NCBI RefSeq assembly: GCF_027580225.2
Contig: NC_073339.2
Coordinates: forward strand, 44,952,501-45,016,500
Origin: Misgurnus anguillicaudatus
Taxonomy: Eukaryota > Chordata > Actinopteri > Cypriniformes > Cobitidae
Reading direction: 5' to 3'
Length of the DNA stretch: 64,000 nucleotides
The position numbers and the translations under genes are program-made. The notes beneath the pieces are model-generated. The model had not been told where the DNA came from. It saw only the letters and a list, made by a program, of their open reading frames with translations, and did not search any database. This document shows, piece by piece, positions 1-11,755 of the stretch. Every line of letters begins with the position of its first letter. Within the stretch, counting starts at the first letter, position 1.

Positions 1-815
1 TGGTGACTGTGGTGGCCATTTTAGTACAGTGAAGTCATTGTCATGTTCAAGAAACACATTTTAAAAGATTTGAGCTTTGTGACATGGTGCATTATCCTGC
101 TGGAAGTAGCCATCAGAGGATGGGTACATGGTGGTCATAAAGGGATGGACATGGTCAGAAACAATGCTCAGGTAGGCTGTGGCATTTAAATGATGCCCAA
201 TTGGCACTAAGGGGCCTAAAGTGTGCCAAGAAATTACACCACCACCATCAGCCTGCACAGTGATAACAAGGCATGATGGATCCATGTATTCATTCTGTTT
301 ACCCAAATTCTGACTCTACCATCTAAATGTCTCAACAGAAATCGAGACTAATCAGACCAGGCAACATTTTTCCAGTCTTCAACTGTTCAAATTTGGTGAG
401 CTAGTGCAAATTGTAGCCTCTTTTTCCTATTTGTAGTGGAGATGAGTGGTACCTGGTGGGGTCTTCTGCTGTTGTAGCCCATCCGCCTCAAGGTTGTGCG
501 TGTTTTGGCTTCACAAATGCTTTGCTGCATACCTCGGTTGTAACAAGTGGTTATTTCAGTCAAAGTTGCTCTTCTATCAGCTTAAATCAGTCGGCCCATT
601 CTCCTCTGACCTCTAGCATCAACAAGGCAATTTCGCCCACAGGACTGCTACATACTGAATGTTTTTCCCTTTTCACACCATTCTTTATAAACCCTAGAAA
701 TGGTTGTGCGTGAAAATCCCAGTAACTGAGCAGACTGTGAAATACGCAGACCGGCCCGTCTGGCCCCAACAACCATGCCACGCTCAAAATGGCTTAAATC
801 ACCTTTCTTTACCAT
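1..815 (-). pseudogene. Tc1-like transposase pseudogene (partial)
   Basis: This is a broken DDE transposase of the Tc1/mariner superfamily, which would cut and paste its own element in the nucleus. The start at 813-815 opens a frame beginning MVKKGDLSHFERG, followed by a helix-turn-helix-like stretch (ISQSAQLLGFSRTTISRVYK) expected to bind the inverted repeats. Downstream, QDNAPCHKA (about 70-100) contains the second catalytic Asp of the DDE triad, and KWPPQSP at the window edge precedes the DLNPIE-type motif that would carry the last acidic residue, outside the window. It is clearly dead: in-frame stops occur near 650, 590 and at 61-63, the frame shifts between about 815 and 306, and about 20 bp seem missing near 235. 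No activity is expected. Confidence 0.88.
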
Positions 816-965
816 TCTGACATTCAGATTGGAGTTCAGGAGATTGTCTTGACCAGGACCACACCCCTAAATGCATTGCAGCAACTGCCATGTGATTTGT
901 TGATTAGATAATTGCATTAATGAAAAAATTTGAACAGGTGTTCCTAATAATCCTTTAGGTGAGTG
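1..965 (-). mobile_element. Tc1/mariner-like transposon, cut by the window start
   Basis: A decayed Tc1/mariner-class element runs off the left edge. Read on the minus strand it starts with CACTCACCTAAAGGATTATT, a terminus I associate with a common fish Tc1-like family, next to a TA dinucleotide at 966-967, the target site of this superfamily. It encodes a transposase relic (next entry). The other terminus lies outside the window, so full length and second TA are not visible. I am confident of the superfamily, less so of the exact family. Confidence 0.9.
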
Positions 966-967
966 TA

Positions 968-1466
968 GAAATGTAGTATAAAGTAGTAATATACATGTAG
1001 TATAAACAGATGTCTTTAACCCAAAGTGATTGACGATACATTGCCATTATTATAGTAAACAATCATTTACTTGTAATAAATGAACAACATCATCTATTCA
1101 GTAAGAATACTTACATAAACACAAATGTCTTGTTAAGTTTCTGGCATAGATGCCAATTTTGCCAATTAGTGTAAAATCCTTTGCAGTCAAAACACAGTCA
1201 CATTATTGCACAGCATCATTTAAAAAAGGGCAACCACGACAAGAAGGATTTGGGGGTGGGGGTTAGGCGCGTTCATGAAAGCACGGAAGGGAGGGGGAGG
1301 AATTAGCTACGCTCCGTTTGTTTGAAAACAGTTCAAACATCAACAAAAAGTAACGTCACACAGATTCGCTTAGAGCGCCTTTAATATAATAAATGAATTC
1401 AGGTTTTTTATTATTGTATTTATTTATTTATTTATTTTCAGCATTTTTAAGCACTGAACGATGACA
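968..1466. other. Unassigned spacer
   Basis: AT-rich DNA between two transposons. It contains a short G-rich run near 1250-1265 and a GC-richer patch to 1320, but no reading frame, RNA or repeat I can support. Confidence 0.5.
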
Positions 1467-1470
1467 TTAA

Positions 1471-2373
1471 AGAGCACCAATTATCCGATTCACGATTTTA
1501 CATTTCCTTCGGTGTGTATGTGTTTGTTAGTACATGTTAATAGCGGAGGATTTTCTCGAATTTTAGAAAATAACCGGCTTCTTCACGTTTTAAAAAAATG
1601 CAATTGCGCAACACTCCTGATTGACAACTAGGAGGACCAATCCTCCGCAATACCTTTATATGCAAAAGGTGTATATGATATGCAAAAGGTACAAATTCCG
1701 AAGTAAACGATGATGCGAGTTATAGTTTCCAACATAGTTTCTTTTGTTGGACTACAACAAACACACAGATTGTAGGCTACAGTTTACTTCCTGTTATTGT
1801 TGACGTGGACACAATGGTCATTATCATAATCCTGCCTGCTTCTGACATACGTAAGTAGTCTATGTTTTCATATTTAAATAATTTACTACTGACTAAACTA
1901 TGACTCAAACGCATTTTGAGCAGTGCAGAATAATCACAAATGCAGACATGGTTTTAATGTTTTAGTATCCTTAAACGATCTGTTACGTTCTGCTCAAGCT
2001 GTGCTGGCAAAGTTGATGGACAAGCTTGGTCATCTGCATTTTCTGGATCAGATTCGGCTCATGTTGTTAAGGTAGTAAAGACGATAATAACTCTTCTTAT
2101 CATTGCATTGTGAGCAAATCTTCAAAACATGGTAAGGAGCATCACATTTCCAGCTGACGTCAGAGGTATTCAAGCCAATCACAACATCTGGCCAATCGGA
2201 GGACACACCCCTTTTTAAAAGATGAGCTTTGTACAAAAGCAATGCATTTGAGGAATTAATGGAGCAACAATAATGTATGGTTTGTGGAAAATAATGTTTT
2301 TTGAACCATAAACCATGCAAACACATTGTATTATAGAAAAGTAACGTTTTTTTAGCAATGTAATAGGTGCTTT
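1471..2373 (-). mobile_element. TTAA-flanked interspersed element, copy A
   Basis: The copy is bounded by TTAA at 1467-1470 and 2374-2377. Its termini are AGAGCACCAATTAT on the left and, inverted on the right, AGCACCTATTAC. It matches 5108-6040 in reverse orientation; shared blocks include TGATATGCAAAAGGTAC, ACAAACACACAGATTGTAGG and CATGGTAAGGAGCATCACAT. TTAA targets are the signature of piggyBac-type transposition. No transposase remains, so it is non-autonomous. It holds about 250 bp (roughly 1840-2090) that copy B lacks. Confidence 0.75.
1543..1648. mobile_element. 106-bp miniature insertion inside copy A
   Basis: The ends GCGGAGGATT and AATCCTCCGC are perfect inverted repeats, and AATA flanks both sides (1539-1542 and 1649-1652). 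The insertion interrupts sequence that is continuous in related copies of the host element. It is too short to code for anything; the family is not recognised. Confidence 0.55.
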
Positions 2374-2458
2374 TTAAGATTGTCTGTAAGATTGTGGTAA
2401 AATCAGACAGATACTTATAGTGAAATGTACCACTGGTGTTAATAAAAGTAGTTTATTC

Positions 2459-3419
2459 TAGGGCTGGGGGATTAATCGAAAAATAACCGAAACCGAAATT
2501 CAGAACCTCTAACCGACATTATTTTATCATGTCGGTTATTTGGGTTTTTAATCCTGTTAATACTTTCCCTTTAAAAACAAACTGCTGCGTGTGATGTTGC
2601 GTAACTCCGCCCCGTCCTGTCAGTGGCACAGCGAAACATGGAGGAGAACTCAAACACTGTTTAACTGAGCAGCAGGATCATCTAGTGCCCAAAAGAAGCA
2701 CAGTACTTTTTTTTAAGAAGTACTCGCGAATGTGCAGGCACCTGTGACAAAAATACGGAATGCGCGATCGGGTTTTTACCGCACACGCGCTCAGTTTAAT
2801 CTACCGATGGGTCTCTAAGCAGCCCGGGTAATGTCATCACATCTCACTCACTCAAAACCGAGAAAAGACGCGCCCGCGTGAGTTTAATTAGACACTTCAG
2901 AGATGACGGAGAGAGAGAACGGGAGAACTTCTAGTCTATATTAACACCAAAAGCATTACAGATAAGAATAAATGGCTTAGACATCAGTGCCCAGTTAAGA
3001 AAAAATGGATTGAATACAAGAAACGTGTAAAGGATACAGTCCAAGTATGTATTTTGCCCTACTCATCTCATTACAATATGCTATCTGGATACAACTTATT
3101 ATGTATGTATCTTATGTCTATAATTAGTCATGGGGGTTGTATGATTCTTTGGTTCATAACTTCCCATTCTGAAAGTTTCATCAATTGTACATAATGACAT
3201 CATCTGCATAGAGTTAAGACTATTTAATATTTTTCAGTAATGCAGTTATTTTGGGAAAAATGTGAATAATTGCATTGCAGGCTGATTTAAGGTGTGCCCT
3301 AAACTTTCCAACCTTGTCAGGGAACTATGAGGCAAAAAAATAATCGTTTATTAATCGTAACTGATGTCAAATGTTAGATTAACCGAGGTTTTGATTTTAG
3401 GTCAAATCGCCCAGCCCTA
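2459..3419. mobile_element. hAT element, non-autonomous, 961 bp
   Basis: The ends TAGGGCTGGG and CCCAGCCCTA are inverted repeats of about 14 bp, and the 8-bp direct repeat GTTTATTC stands on both sides (2451-2458, 3420-3427). An 8-bp duplication is diagnostic of hAT. Near 2670-2722 a short frame reads LVPKRSTVLFFKKY after an ATGGAGGAG start-like string, resembling the N-terminal lead-in to a BED zinc finger in hAT transposases, but it is interrupted by stops. It is probably a deleted derivative of a coding parent. Confidence 0.88.
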
Positions 3420-3427
3420 GTTTATTC

Positions 3428-3866
3428 TAACATACTGTATGTAGACAACGAAAGCTTAAATGTATTTTGCCTTTGACCTTTTCTCCTTATAGTAGCGTAA
3501 GCAGATGAAACATTGTGCTGACAAAAGCAGTCAGTGTGCTGTTAGGCAGTTGGATTTGTTTGCTGTGTGCAAATATGATGTGCAAGGCTAATCACATAAT
3601 CTACATCTCTCTGCATGCCTACAGCTGCACGAACGTCTCAACACACGTCCATCCAGATGGAGATATGCTACTTAATCCTGTATGAAAAATGACTTCCATT
3701 CCAAACAATTTAGCAATGTTTCCACCACCCTTCGAAATGTTTAAAGTCTGCGCTTCTCCGTGTTTTAAAATATACTGAGTGGTTACTTGTGGTGAACTGG
3801 TGGACTTCTGAAATAATACAGCAAACTTTTTACACTGTGTAATAATCACATTTATATACCACAGTA
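3428..3866. other. Unassigned spacer
   Basis: No gene or repeat seen. The minus-strand open frame over 3619-3849 lacks splice signals and any motif and is treated as chance. Confidence 0.5.
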
Positions 3867-3868
3867 TA

Positions 3869-4375
3869 GGGCTGAATAGCGATTAATCGCAACTAATCGT
3901 ATATATAAATTATATATACAAATGTATATACTGTCACGACTGGGATGCAGGAGTGAGGAAGTGAGGACGCAAGTGCAGAGTTCACAATGAAATAAATAAC
4001 ATTTATTAACAGAACAAGAAACAAAACACGAGAATATAACAACGGGCAGGTAACACAGGAACATCCAATACAAGAAACAGGAACAGACATGAGAGTAGCG
4101 ACAATCATCCGGCAAGTGCACATACAACCGGCAGGGGTATATATACAAACAGACTAACGATACACAGGTGTGATGAGGCAGGTAATTAATTAACAAGAGT
4201 CCAGGTGACGACAATCGGAACAGACACAAAACATGACACGGATCACCGTGACATATACACATTATCGATTAATATGCATACAATCGCAACTAATTGTTTT
4301 CAGAATAATTTTTTTATACACATATTTTTTATTTATTCTGCAAACGATTAGTTGTGATTAATCGCTATGCAACCC
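3869..4375. mobile_element. Palindromic MITE with ATTAATCGC ends
   Basis: The two ends are about 31-bp inverted repeats sharing TAGCGATTAATC and ACTAATCG, starting GGGCTG on the left and ending CAACCC on the right. The natural element is only about 185 bp; the rest is the inserted LTR at 3932-4253. The element at 50301-50662 has related ATTAATCGCGATTAATCGC ends. No clear target duplication was found. Confidence 0.7.
3932..4253 (-). mobile_element. Solo LTR (322 bp)
   Basis: It begins TGTCACGACTGG and ends CCGTGACA on the plus strand, so it has TG...CA ends, and TATAC is duplicated on both sides (3927-3931, 4254-4258), the 5-bp duplication left by an integrase. It matches the LTRs at 23624-25630 along its length. 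Read on the minus strand it holds a TATA-like and an ATTAAA-like signal in LTR order. A single LTR with intact target duplication implies recombination between the LTRs of a full element. Confidence 0.85.
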
Positions 4376-5103
4376 TTTTTATAATAATAAAGTATTTTCT
4401 ATATTATATTTCTTTTTTTATTTATAATCCACTTTCTTATGGACTGTTACTAAAGAAATCCTCTCTAAACATCACAGTTCATTTCCAGTTCATTTCACGA
4501 CAAAAAAATTTGACGTCAGAATTGGCAAATTGTTTACTTTGTTATTATAAATTTACAGCTTTGGGCACTATTTGATCTCTTGTTTAAAAATATTCAATTT
4601 TTTTATATCTGTACTGTCCACATTTTTAGGAGCAACTGGCTTTGGACAAAACGCCCCTGGCAGTGACTCAGTCCGCAATCTCCAAATTCTAGAAATGAAG
4701 GAGCCCCTAGTCAGCATTTCTCATAAAAAGATAAGTAGCCTAAAGAGACGTGAAGACGCTCTTCCTATCGCCCTCTCTTGTCCTTCAGAGACACAGGGCA
4801 CACAGAGGGCAGATCCACTGACTCATACAAAATACTCTGTCTGAGATGCAACTCCATTCATTATAGACTGATAGCTGACTGGTCTGGGTCACACCGCAGG
4901 GTGGGCTCATTGAGGGGCACTAAGAGGGGATGGCTAATAGTGCCTTAACAGGAAGTAAGTCTTTATAAGATTATACAGATTATACAGATGTATACTGTAA
5001 CTTTTCTTTCATTGGGGTGGTACCCTCAAAGGTTCATTTTTGGGTACTTTGAAATTTACTTTTTGGCGTACAATATTACACTCTAAGGATCTATTGTGTA
5101 CCT
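4376..5103. other. Unassigned spacer
   Basis: No supported feature. An open frame over 4572-4844 has no homology I recognise and no convincing splice sites. Confidence 0.5.
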
Positions 5104-5107
5104 TTAA

Positions 5108-6040
5108 AGGGCACCTATTTCATTGCTATAAAACAATGTTATTTTGTGTATTTGGTATACTACAATGTGCTTACGTGGTTTATGGCTAAAAAGCAATTTT
5201 TTCCACATACTGCACATTTTGTGGCTCCTGCCTTCCTCAAACGCTTTGATTTTGTACAAAACTCATCAATCTGTGTCCCTGGCTCTGTCCCGGAAATGTG
5301 ATGCTCCTTACCATGTTTGAAAGATTCGGTCACAATGCAATGCTGACAGGAGTTAACTTACAGGTTGTGAGTCAAAGTGGGAGGAATTATGATAATGTCT
5401 GTCTTGTCTACATCACCAATCCCTGGAAGTAAACTGTTGCCTACAATCTGTGTGTTTGTTGTAGTCCAAGAAAAGAGATTTATGTTGGAGACGATAACTC
5501 ACGTCATCATTTACTTTGGGGTTTGTACCTTTTGCATATCGTTAACGTGTAATAATACACACTTACCAGTGGCAGCTCGTGACTGCTCTTCCGAGGATGC
5601 GCTAATTTAAAATAAGTGGTTCCCTTTTCCAAAATATGTGTCCTGCGTGTGGAGAGATCCTGTGTGCATCACGTGTTTTGTCAAAATAAGAGCCTGCTGT
5701 ACATCCGTCAAAACCGTTTATGATAAAAGAGACGCTCGCGTTCCCTAAATACACGCAAGAAACTCCCTTTAATAGTGATTACGCATGAGATTATGCGAGT
5801 ATCTGGCAAACGCGAGGGTCAAGGCAGCAGGCACTTATTTTGGCATGACACGTGATGCACACACGATCTCTCAAAGCGCAGAACACATATTTTGAAATGA
5901 CGAACCACACACATGACAAGCTACATACATGTTGTGACGAACTTCGCATCGTGCGCTTCAAAAAAAGAAGTCACCAGCCGCCACTGACACTTACACACCA
6001 AAAGAAATGTAAAATCTTAAATCGGACCATAATTGCTCTT
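5108..6040 (+). mobile_element. TTAA-type interspersed element, copy B
   Basis: Same family as 1471-2373 in the opposite orientation. It starts after TTAA (5104-5107) with AGGGCACCTATTTC and carries the shared blocks CTACAATCTGTGTGTTTGTT and TTTGTACCTTTTGCATATCG. The right end is worn (AATTGCTCTTCAA instead of a clean TTAA terminus). It lacks about 250 bp present in copy A and is split by a hAT element at 5567-5986. Confidence 0.72.
5567..5986. mobile_element. hAT-type MITE, 420 bp
   Basis: The ends CAGTGGCAGCTCGTGACT and its partner ending CAGCCGCCACTG form inverted repeats, and ACACTTAC is duplicated exactly on both sides (5559-5566, 5987-5994). The 8-bp duplication places it in hAT. It sits inside copy B of the TTAA family, so it is the younger insertion. 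No transposase frame is present. Confidence 0.88.
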
Positions 6041-6464
6041 CAAGGACTAGTTTTGCACTTCTTAAATATTAAGAGGCTAATGAAGAACATAGTCAAGCCT
6101 TATAATGGTAGAAAACAGGGATCAGAGAAAAAAACTCCAAAAAAGTGCATCCATTCTTCACAAAGGTAATCCACACGGCTCCATGGGTTAATAAAGGTAT
6201 TTTTTTGGGGGGTAATCAATGCGATTTTCACACTTGATTAACCTGTAATAACTAGATTCTGTAATAGCGCCATCTTGGACTTACGTAATAAGCTTGGAAA
6301 AGCAAGGACATTTACTATAGTAACTCCAAATGTGTTTGTCGAAAGATGATGACATGTATCTCGGATTGCTTGACGATGAGTAAATAATGGGGTTATTTTG
6401 ATACTTTAGAGTGGTTCCCAAACTTTTCACTTCAAGGCCCCCTAGTTGCCCACAAGAATATTTG
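6041..6464. other. Unassigned spacer
   Basis: Nothing supported; the minus-strand open frame from 6281 runs into the neighbouring MITE and is treated as chance. Confidence 0.45.
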
Positions 6465-6706
6465 AAGAGTTTCGTTGCAAAACGAGATAACCCAGTTTTT
6501 TTCAGAAATCTCGTTTTTTTGTTGTGCATCACAATTAATATCAATTCAACTGCAGTTGGTTTGTTTTGATTTAAACCTTCATAACTTAAAAAATACAGCC
6601 AAGTAGCACCATAAAACAAAATAATAACATGATAACATAATAATACTAAACATGTTTTGACAAAAAAATTAAAAACGGAGTTATCTCGTTTTGCAACAAA
6701 ACTCTT
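6465..6706. mobile_element. MITE with AAGAGTTTCGTTGCAAAACG ends, copy 1
   Basis: Terminal inverted repeats of about 28 bp (left AAGAGTTTCGTTGCAAAACG; right arm contains CGTTTTGCAACAAAACTCTT). The interior, including AAAATACAGCCAAGTAGCAC, is nearly identical to 60974-61222. ATTTG lies at or one base from both ends, a possible target duplication. The superfamily is not determined. Confidence 0.75.
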
Positions 6707-6712
6707 AATTTG

Positions 6713-7984
6713 CTTGTTTTAGCTTATTTTAATGTTTGGTTTGTCAAATTTTTATAATTTTTAGTCACATCAAGGCTCCCTTTGGAATCTACTGAGGCCC
6801 CACTGTTGGCCCCGACCCCCTGGTTGGGAAACAATGCTTAATGGTACAGTATTGTACCCCCAAAAAAATAGTTCTACATGCTTTCACAGCATCATCAGCC
6901 TACCCAATTGTTGTTATTTAGCAACCTCTTACAGCAAAAATTACATATGGTGCCTTTAAATATGCTTAGTTTGACCTCCTAAATATATTTATGATGGAAC
7001 GCAGCCTTTGAAGTGGCTAGCTATACAAGCAAACAGATTCTCTTTATTTATGTATCCAATGTGGAGCCATGGAGTCACACTTATGCTAATCCTTTCCCAA
7101 AGGTGAGCCGGACGAACAAATGTCAATACTTGACTGACGTGGCGAAGAATAAACGCTGACAAGTACCACATATGTGACGCTCACCTAATGAATTCAAGTG
7201 CACCGGCTCGACTCGGGTCTCAAGCGGCTACCCGCTCCTGACAGGGAATAATGAAGATGCAAAGAAATAAAAAGGGTGAGAAAGATGAAGAGATTAGCAA
7301 GAGGTGAACAGTCCATTCTCGTGTGTGTGTGCATATGTGTATCAACCAGGTCCCTATGCGTTCCCTCCACAGCAGTCGGCAGTCATGCAAGACTTCAAGG
7401 TCATGCAGAATATTTCATTTGGTTTCTGTGTTGGGGAATGATAAATATATTTCATTGCGTGTCTGAAAGAGCACAATTTAAAAAGACTGAACATTCTGAT
7501 TCATGAAGCACTTTTCTTTCTACAATGTTTTCCTCACCTCATGTCCCCTCGCTTTATTTTTGAGGTTGTGATGACCCTGAGGCGTGTTCTTGATGTTCTC
7601 ATTTTATTTTTCTTAAAACGTGTAAATAATGCTTGCGAAAATGGAAAGCATTGCCTTATGAACACACACTCATAATTAGGGCTTCATAACATTCAGAGGA
7701 CATCATGTTTGGTACAAATATTGGCACATAGATAAAACTGAACACAGAACCATACTTACAACGTATCGATTTTTCATCCCTATCATTTTGTAAATGTATT
7801 ATTGCTTACAAAGAAAAAGGTTGGCATATTTAGCCTGCATTTATGCATTTTTAAAATAATAAAATAAAATGTGTGGGACTTTTAACCACGAGTGCCATGA
7901 TGTGAATGGTGGCTAAGGTGTCGCTGTGGTGGTTTAAGCAGTTTCTTCTTATTACTTCATCCATATAGAGGATCTCATGAGGAC
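6713..7984. other. Unassigned spacer
   Basis: About 1.3 kb without a recognised gene or repeat. There is a small (GT)n stretch at 7320-7340. Confidence 0.5.
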
Positions 7985-8225
7985 ATGCCGGCAGATAATA
8001 AACACGTTTACATGCAGCCAAATAATCAATTTGTAACCAGATTATTTCCAAAATGTATTAAAAGTCTCTATGTAAACACCTTAATCAATACGATTGAGGT
8101 CGATCAAATGCAAAATTTGATCATATTGAAAAAGGTGGTGTCGTCCGATCTGTGATCCGATGAGCAGGAGAAAAGTATGCATGTAAATAGTATGAGTATT
8201 ATCTTAATCGAATGCAAAAATACCT
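7985..8225. mobile_element. Degraded MITE-like sequence with TTTACATG motifs
   Basis: Opposed GTTTACATGCA and ATGTAAAC/GCATGTAAATAG motifs and TAATC/GATTA pairs suggest a worn inverted-repeat element of a kind common in fish. The ends cannot be placed exactly. Confidence 0.35.
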
Positions 8226-8842
8226 TTTTGTGCTTTTGTTCTTAAGTTTACATTTTACATTTACCTCTTATTTGATTCCCATCACAGAAACATGCAATGG
8301 CAACACACAATATTAAGGTAATTGGGTCACGTGCTGTATTCAGCATTCATGTCTTTCATAACATAAAAAAAAAATTGTACAGTGTCTTTCGAAAGTGTCT
8401 TTTCTTTGAACACTTATATCTGAACAACAATTTTTTGCAACTCAACTTTGACTTTTGCATTTATCCAGAGATAATGCATGAATTCAATGAGATGTGGTGC
8501 GCTGCGTTGCCAAGTCTTCTGCTTTTTGAGGGCTTCAGATTTGGGGTACTTTAAAACTGTTTCAGCGAGTTGATTTTTCTCAGTGGTTTAAAGATAAAAG
8601 AAGATTGTTTATTAGTTATTGGCTTTTGGGCTAGTTTTGAATGTCGATTGGGCTGGTTTTGATATGCAAATCTGGCAACCCTGGCTGTGCGGTTGTGCAG
8701 ACGTTTGGTTCAGATTGTATAGAATGTAAATTAACAGACAATGCAATGTTTAGGGTACATCTAAACTGTACTGTTGTTACCTGCAATCACATTAAATTCA
8801 GTCAGGTGGAGTATTTTTTTTTCATGTAAACATAGCCAATAT
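8226..8842. other. Unassigned spacer
   Basis: AT-rich sequence with short chance open frames only. Confidence 0.45.
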
Positions 8843-8844
8843 TA

Positions 8845-9796
8845 TGGAGGATCACAAGAGTCATGCAAAATGTAATAAAGAACTTCAATATTTAATAACT
8901 ACATGGACAATAAAAATAGCAATTAATAGATTTGTTTAAAAATTCATTAAGTAATCTATAAATAAATAGACAAAGTTACAAAAAAATCATTATGTAACAT
9001 TTTATTAGGCAATAAAAAGTAAGATTATAAAAATAATGAAGAAATGAAATATTATTCCATTAATAAACAGTTCAAATTAATATAACAATTTACAAAAACA
9101 ACATAAAACACTAAATAAGTTCATTGTTTTTATTAGAACTCTTTGGGTCCTCATCCAAGATCTATAAATCTGCGCATGACGTACAATCAGAGCCAATCAG
9201 CGAGCTTGTTACATTCACCTGGCCATAGCTAATTTGCATTTCTCATTTGACCATTTGCAAGTACCCAGAGAGTCACGGAAAAGCTAAATAGAGAGGCTAA
9301 AACGAAAAGCAAATTGAATAGCGAAAAGAATAAGGAGAACCATCGGGGAAATGAAAACAGAAATGTTAAATGGAAATGCCCTTTTAAATGCCTTATTTAA
9401 GCCTGTATTTGTAGTTCAATTTATAAATCCAGTTATTTATTTATCTTTTGAAATCACTTTTTGAAATACATTTTGAAATTCCATTATTTAATTAAGAATT
9501 TAGAAATGCAATTTAAAATGATGAACATATTGAGTGTTTTATGTTGTTTTTGTAAATTGTTATATTACTTTGAACTATTTATTAATGGATTAATATTTCA
9601 TTTCTACGTTATTTTTATAATCTCACTTTTTATTGCCTAATAAAATGTTACATACTTTTTTTGGAACTTTGTCTATTTATTTATAGGTTAATTAATGAAT
9701 TTTTAAACAAATTTATTAATTGCTATTTTATTGTCCAGGTAGTTATTAAATATTGAAGTTCTTTATTACATTTTCCATGACTCTTGTGGTCCTCCA
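8845..9796. mobile_element. Long-armed inverted-repeat transposon, 952 bp
   Basis: The arms 8845-~9113 and ~9530-9796 are near-complementary over about 270 bp, starting TGGAGGATCACAAGAGTCAT and ending ATGACTCTTGTGGTCCTCCA. TA stands on both sides (8843-8844, 9797-9798), fitting a Tc1/mariner-type target. The roughly 415-bp centre is less AT-rich and unique here. No protein is encoded. Confidence 0.8.
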
Positions 9797-9798
9797 TA

Positions 9799-10580
9799 CA
9801 ATATGACCTTGCCTGTGAAAACCCCTGACAAAGTCATTTTTTTGTGATTTACTGTTACATAAAATCTTAGTGTACATAATGTAAAGAACAATTTGTGAAA
9901 GTATAACCTTGATATTTTTCATATTGACTGATTAAGGTCAAAGATTTAAATCAATGTGACATCAAACATTTAAGTAACGAGTTACTCTATGAGCTACAGG
10001 TTTCAGGTAATAACATGATGTAATGAGATCTCTTATCAAATGCAGAAGTGTTTCAAGTCTCATCTAAAGCTGCCCATCTGTCTTCAAATCTAATCATATA
10101 TTCACACATGAGATGAGTTTAACACCTTTGAATCCTGAAATTCCTCGCATGGAAAGGCAAATATTTATGTTGATTAAATCATGTAGTGCTTAAGTGGGAT
10201 AATTAACTAAATCGACTAAATAAAACGACAACGAAACCTTTCACATCCGATAGTCTGATAGAAAGAGGAGATTCATGTTATTGTGTTTAAGTAGCTCAAG
10301 ATGAATGATGCGTCATTTAATCTGCCTGTTACTTCATAATTTACTTCACCTCTGGTGATACGACATAATTGCAGTTGAGATGATCTGCTGATAAAATTCA
10401 ATTGTTAGGATGGTATGAAATCTAAAACCTAGCAAGCTGTCTTGCTGTCGTCTTCCTACATAACAGCACAAACAGATGCAAAAAAATCCTGCAGCTTGAG
10501 TATTTTCTTGGCAGTTTTGGCTGTTGTGATGCATGTCAGCAACCTGGTGTAGCAAGCCAACCCGATCAGCTAAAAGTGGA
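9799..10580. other. Unassigned spacer
   Basis: No gene or repeat supported. The last part grades into the ACCAGC array. Confidence 0.45.
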
Positions 10581-10589
10581 CAAAACTCA

Positions 10590-11755
10590 TTGAAAACTTG
10601 CCTGCTACAACAGTTAAAATCACCCTGTGTGACCAGCTGGTTTAAACTGGTCTTCCAGCCTGATTTAGAGGAATTTTTAGCACTCAAGACCAGCTGACCC
10701 ACCAGCTTGACCACCTTTCCAAACATGGAGGACCACCTTAAACCAGCTACTTCTATTGTAAGCCATGACCTGCTGATTTTAACTGGTTTAAGCTGGCCTT
10801 AAAGGAGTTTTGACCACTTTTTAGCTGGTCAGGCTGGAAGACCAGCTGACCCACCAGCTTTGCCAGACATGGAGGACCAGCTACTTCCATTGTAAACCAG
10901 CTAAGACCAGCCAACCGTCTTAGCAAAGCTGAGCAAGCTTTTAGAGTAAACAGCTAACAAGTGTTCATAACCCATCTAAAACCAGCCTGCTACACCAGCC
11001 AAAGCCAGGCTGGGAGACTAGCTGGTTTTAACTGGTTTCGCATCCTGGTTTTAGCTGATTTCTGAGGTGTTTTGACCACGTTTATTTGGTCAGGCTGGAA
11101 GACCAGCTGACCCACCAGCTTGACCAGCTTTGTCAGACATGGAGGATTAGCTTAAACCAGCTACTTCCATTGTAAACCAGCTAAGATCATTCAACCAGCT
11201 TAGCAAAGCTGACCAAGCTTTTGAAGTAAACAGCTAAAAAGTTTCCAAAACCCCTCTGAAACCAGCCTGCTACACCAGCCAAAGCCATGCTGGGAGACTA
11301 GCTCGTTTTATCTGGTCTCCCATCCTGGTTTTAGCTAATTTCTGAGGTGTTTTGACCACGTTTATCTGGTCAGGCTGGAAGACCAGCTGACCCACCAGCT
11401 TGACCAGGTTTGTCAGACAGGGGGGACCAGCTTTATCCAATTACTTCCATTGTAAACCAGCTAAGATCATTCAACCAGCTTAGCAAAGCTGACCAAGCTT
11501 TTGGAGTAAACCGCTAAAAATTATCCAAAACCCCTCTGAAACCAGCTGACCAGCTTTGCCACCAGCTTTGCCAGACATGGAGGACCAGCTTAAACCAGCT
11601 ACTTCCATTGTAAACCAGCTAAGACCAGCCAACCAGATTAGCCAAGCTTTTAGCCGGGTAAAACCAGGTAAAAAGTACCCAAAACCCCTCTTAAACAACT
11701 CTGGGTGGCCAGGTTAAACCAGCCAACAGGCTTAGGCTGATTTTTATCAGTTTTT
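10590..11755. repeat. ACCAGC-rich tandem array
   Basis: Imperfect tandem repeats built from CCAGCT/AACCAGC words. The landmark GACCAGCTGACCCACCAGCT recurs near 10687, 10840, 11101 and 11381, giving spacings of about 153, 261 and 280 bp, so the longer units appear to be a higher-order form. Other shared words are GCTACTTCCATTGTAAACC and ACCAAGCTTTT. Open frames inside it are low-complexity artefacts. A shorter block of the same repeat is at 33655-33898. Confidence 0.85.

Noticed and set aside
2048..2326. 92-residue minus-strand frame
   Set aside because: It lies within a dispersed TTAA-type repeat copy; other copies do not keep the frame.
10346..11698. Frames of 126 and 72 residues over the ACCAGC array
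   Set aside because: Tandem repeat translation; units differ by indels that break the frame and no domain is visible.
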